NCBI GenBank assembly: GCA_023443145.1
Contig: JAEZVS010000019.1
Span: forward strand, 1 to 8,169
Origin: Bacillota bacterium
GTDB lineage: Bacteria > Bacillota > Peptococcia > Peptococcales > Peptococcaceae
Direction of reading: 5' to 3'
Length of the DNA stretch: 8,169 nt
Positions 6,127-8,169 of this stretch are shown here, one piece after another; within the stretch, counting starts at the first letter, position 1; every line of letters begins with the position of its first letter. Under the pieces are notes generated by a model, which was not told the DNA's origin, ran no database searches, and saw only the letters and a program-made list of their open reading frames with translations. A program made the position numbers and the translations under genes.

Positions 6127-7174
6127 AAAACTTGCGCACGTGACGCCTTATGATGCCTTGAGCCCTCAAGATATGATTCTTTTAAATGCCAATGAAAGTT
6201 TTGTGCAGCCATCTGCCGCCTTACAGGAGAATTTGGTCCATGTGTTGCAGCACACATCATTGAACCGTTATCCGGACCCGCTGGCCCGCAATCTCTGTGA
6301 TGTATTCCGTGCGTATTATGACTTTGAAGCACCGGCTGTGGTGTGCGGAAATGGCTCGGATGAATTGATTCAACTCCTTTTTTCGTGTCTGATTCGGCCG
6401 AAAGACCGAGTGCTTACCGTTCAGCCGGATTTTTCCATGTATGGCCATTATGCCATGATGGCCAATGTGGAAGAAGTGCGTCTGGATAAAGACAACGATT
6501 TGGCTTTTGACGTGGACCGTGTTCTGAAATCAGCCCGTGAACAGGATGTCGCAATGATTATATTTTCCAATCCGAACAACCCCACCGGTCAAGGTACGAC
6601 CCGAAGCGAGGTGCTCCGCCTGGTGCGGTCTTTTGACGGATTGGTGGTGGTTGATGAAGCTTATATGGATTTTTGGGATCAATCGGTGTTGGGCGACGTG
6701 AAGGACCATTCCAACCTGATTGTCATGCGTACGGCTTCGAAAGCAATGGGGTTGGCAGCGCTCCGAGTGGGATTTGCGGTGATGAGTGAAGATTTGGCAC
6801 GGCTTTTTTGGGCGGGAAAAAGCCCCTATAATGTCGGTGCCCTCACGCAAAATCTGGCCATGACCGTGCTTTCAGAGAAAAAAGAGCTGCGCACGGCTTG
6901 TGAAACCATTCTGCGCTCGAAAGAAACTTTGCAGAACGCATTAACAAATCTCTTGGCAGATGAAGATGACGTGCTGTTTTATCCCAGCCACGCCAATTTT
7001 TTCTATATAAAGACGCCACGCGCTGCATATTTTTGTGAAGAACTCAAAAAAAGGAACATTTTAATTCGTCATTTTCCGGCACAAAGCGCCTTGCGCATTT
7101 CTTGCGGCATCGATTCGGAAAATCAGCTTTTAATAGATGCATTGGCGGCCATTATAAAGGGGGAAAGAGGATGA
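6113..7174 (+). CDS. hisC: Histidinol-phosphate aminotransferase HisC
   Basis: A PLP-dependent fold type I aminotransferase (353 aa, usual size) that converts imidazole acetol phosphate and glutamate to histidinol phosphate. It shows LLNANESF (23-30) and NRYPDPLA (51-58), the substrate-side start typical of HisC, then GNGSDELI (79-86), SNPNNPTG (152-159) with the PLP-contacting N156, DEAYMDF (181-187) with D181 and Y184, and the Schiff-base lysine K210 in TASKAMGLAALRVGF, with R218 holding the phosphate. R328 in ALRISCG is the expected carboxylate-binding arginine. The GAGG at 6102-6105, seven bases before the ATG, lies in hisD. Enzymes of this group can also transaminate aromatic keto acids; its place in the operon makes histidine synthesis the main role. 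The stop overlaps hisB as ATGA. Confidence 0.95.
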   Translation: MRINEKLAHVTPYDALSPQDMILLNANESFVQPSAALQENLVHVLQHTSLNRYPDPLARNLCDVFRAYYDFEAPAVVCGNGSDELIQLLFSCLIRPKDRVLTVQPDFSMYGHYAMMANVEEVRLDKDNDLAFDVDRVLKSAREQDVAMIIFSNPNNPTGQGTTRSEVLRLVRSFDGLVVVDEAYMDFWDQSVLGDVKDHSNLIVMRTASKAMGLAALRVGFAVMSEDLARLFWAGKSPYNVGALTQNLAMTVLSEKKELRTACETILRSKETLQNALTNLLADEDDVLFYPSHANFFYIKTPRAAYFCEELKKRNILIRHFPAQSALRISCGIDSENQLLIDALAAIIKGERG

Positions 7175-7743
7175 CGCACATAGAACGACAAACAAAAGAA
7201 ACCAATATCCGGCTGGATCTTTCCCTTGCAACGCCCGGCCCGGTGCAGATTGAAACCGGTATCGGTTTTTTTGATCATATGCTCACCGCTCTGGCGGTAC
7301 ATGCAGGATGGTCATTGACGGTTCACTGCGATGGCGATTTGCACGTGTGCGGCCATCACAGTGTGGAAGATGTGGGCATTGCGTTGGGCATGGCTCTGCA
7401 GGAAGCAGTTGGCGATAAAAGCGGCATCGCCCGCTATGGTCAAGCGTACATCCCCATGGACGAGGCTCTGGCCCGAACGGTGGTGGATGTGAGCGGCAGA
7501 CCTTTCCTGGTTTTTGATGCCGCCTTTTCCGCACCGATGGTGGGGCAGTTCGACACACAGCTGGTGGAAGAGTTTTTTCGTGCCTTAGCCATGAATGCCG
7601 GCATGACGCTGCACATCGCTTTATTGTATGGTAAAAATGATCACCACAACATTGAGGCCATCTTTAAAAGTGTCGCCCACGCTTGCCGGAACGCTTTGAT
7701 GCCGCGCGACGGACTGTTGTCTACCAAAGGGGTGCTTCAATGA
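7171..7743 (+). CDS. hisB: Imidazoleglycerol-phosphate dehydratase HisB (monofunctional)
   Basis: A 190-aa manganese enzyme that dehydrates imidazole glycerol phosphate to imidazole acetol phosphate; it assembles as a 24-mer in the family. Signatures are IGFFDHML (31-38), GDLHVCGHHSVEDVGIALG (55-73) with the metal-binding HHxxE at 62-66, PMDEALAR (95-102), VSGRPFLVFDA, and GKNDHHNIEAIFKS (154-167) with the second HHxxE at 158-162. It ends in STKGVLQ. There is no N-terminal HAD phosphatase domain as in enteric HisB, so histidinol phosphatase must come from another gene. The start chosen is the ATG at 7171: it overlaps the hisC stop as ATGA and has an AAAGGGGG site (7156-7163) at seven bases. 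An in-frame ATG at 7102 would add 23 residues unlike the family and is rejected. The hisH start overlaps its stop by four bases. Confidence 0.96.
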   Translation: MTHIERQTKETNIRLDLSLATPGPVQIETGIGFFDHMLTALAVHAGWSLTVHCDGDLHVCGHHSVEDVGIALGMALQEAVGDKSGIARYGQAYIPMDEALARTVVDVSGRPFLVFDAAFSAPMVGQFDTQLVEEFFRALAMNAGMTLHIALLYGKNDHHNIEAIFKSVAHACRNALMPRDGLLSTKGVLQ

Positions 7744-8169
7744 TTGCCTTGGTGGATTACGGTGCCGGCAATATGGCCAGCGTGGCCAATGCGTTACGTT
7801 TTTTAGATTTGCCCTTTGTGGCCACCGATGATGCGCGTGTGCTTCAGGAGGCTGACGCCATTTTGTTACCCGGGGTGGGTGCCTTTCGTGCTGCGATGCA
7901 ACGATTGGCAGCTAAAAATTTGGTGGAGGTGCTCCAGGAAGAAGCCCCTAAAAAACCTTTTTTAGGTATCTGTCTGGGCTTACAAATCCTTTTCGAAGTG
8001 GGAGAAGAGTTTGGAGAAACCCGTGGACTGAGGCTTATTCCCGGCCGGGTGCGCCGCATTCGATCTCAGGGAATGAAGTTGCCGGCCATCGGTTGGAATA
8101 CGCTGCATATAAAAAATCCGTGTGCGCTCACGGAAGGTATTCGTGAAGGGTCCTGGGCCTATTATGTAC
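7740..8169 (+). CDS. hisH: Imidazole glycerol phosphate synthase glutaminase subunit HisH (3' end cut by window edge)
   Basis: The first 143 residues of a class I glutamine amidotransferase of usually about 200 aa. HisH releases ammonia from glutamine and passes it to HisF, which makes imidazole glycerol phosphate and AICAR. Visible marks are the start IALVDYGAGNMASV (2-15), the oxyanion-strand PGVGAF (44-49), and nucleophile elbow GICLGLQILFE (76-86) with C78. The His and Glu of the triad lie past the edge. The usual PHMGWN or PHIGWN motif near residue 116 is PAIGWN here, with Ala for the His. AAAGGGG (7726-7732) lies seven bases before the ATG, which overlaps the hisB stop as ATGA. hisA and hisF probably follow. 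Confidence 0.94.
   Translation, partial: MIALVDYGAGNMASVANALRFLDLPFVATDDARVLQEADAILLPGVGAFRAAMQRLAAKNLVEVLQEEAPKKPFLGICLGLQILFEVGEEFGETRGLRLIPGRVRRIRSQGMKLPAIGWNTLHIKNPCALTEGIREGSWAYYV

Noticed and set aside
7102..7170. 23-residue N-terminal extension of HisB
   Set aside because: It lies wholly inside hisC in another frame, has no ribosome binding site, and family HisB starts fit the ATG at 7171.

Overview
The window looks like chromosomal DNA of a low-to-mid GC Bacillota (Firmicutes), with an anaerobic Clostridia or Negativicutes relative as a reasonable but unproven guess. The clues are strong AGGAGG-type ribosome binding sites before almost every gene, two GTG starts placed exactly by such sites, extended -10 promoters, and a histidine operon that uses the short HisG plus HisZ form of ATP phosphoribosyltransferase. 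No mobile element, tRNA, rRNA, CRISPR array or phage sign was seen. This is mostly ordinary housekeeping DNA, and I did not find a clearly new multi-gene system in it.

Left part (1-957). Two genes on the minus strand form a small overlapping operon: a cysteine hydrolase of the isochorismatase/nicotinamidase superfamily (230-763), followed by a family 6 uracil-DNA-glycosylase-fold enzyme of the hypoxanthine/deoxyinosine-DNA glycosylase type, cut by the left edge (1-237). A 194-base divergent promoter region separates them from the plus-strand genes.

Middle (958-2940). A DAACS-family (glutamate-transporter fold) symporter lies here with a GTG start. Its substrate and sodium site residues depart from the well-studied members. 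It ends at a textbook intrinsic terminator (2204-2230). Next comes a single gene with its own promoter for a protein with a pRiA4b ORF-3-like domain, function unknown.

Right part (2953-8169, off the right edge). A histidine biosynthesis operon runs hisZ-hisG-hisD-hisC-hisB-hisH. Every junction between genes overlaps (8, 14, 14, 4 and 4 bases), which suggests tight translational coupling. The genes seen cover step 1 (HisZG), the imidazole glycerol phosphate synthase glutaminase subunit (HisH, partial), the dehydratase (HisB), the aminotransferase (HisC) and the final dehydrogenase (HisD). hisA, hisF and hisI/hisE are expected past the right edge. HisB is monofunctional, so histidinol phosphatase must be encoded elsewhere. 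The promoter before hisZ leaves a leader of only about 20 bases, too short for a T-box or a leader-peptide attenuator. An interrupted inverted repeat brackets its -10 box and is the best operator candidate in the window.
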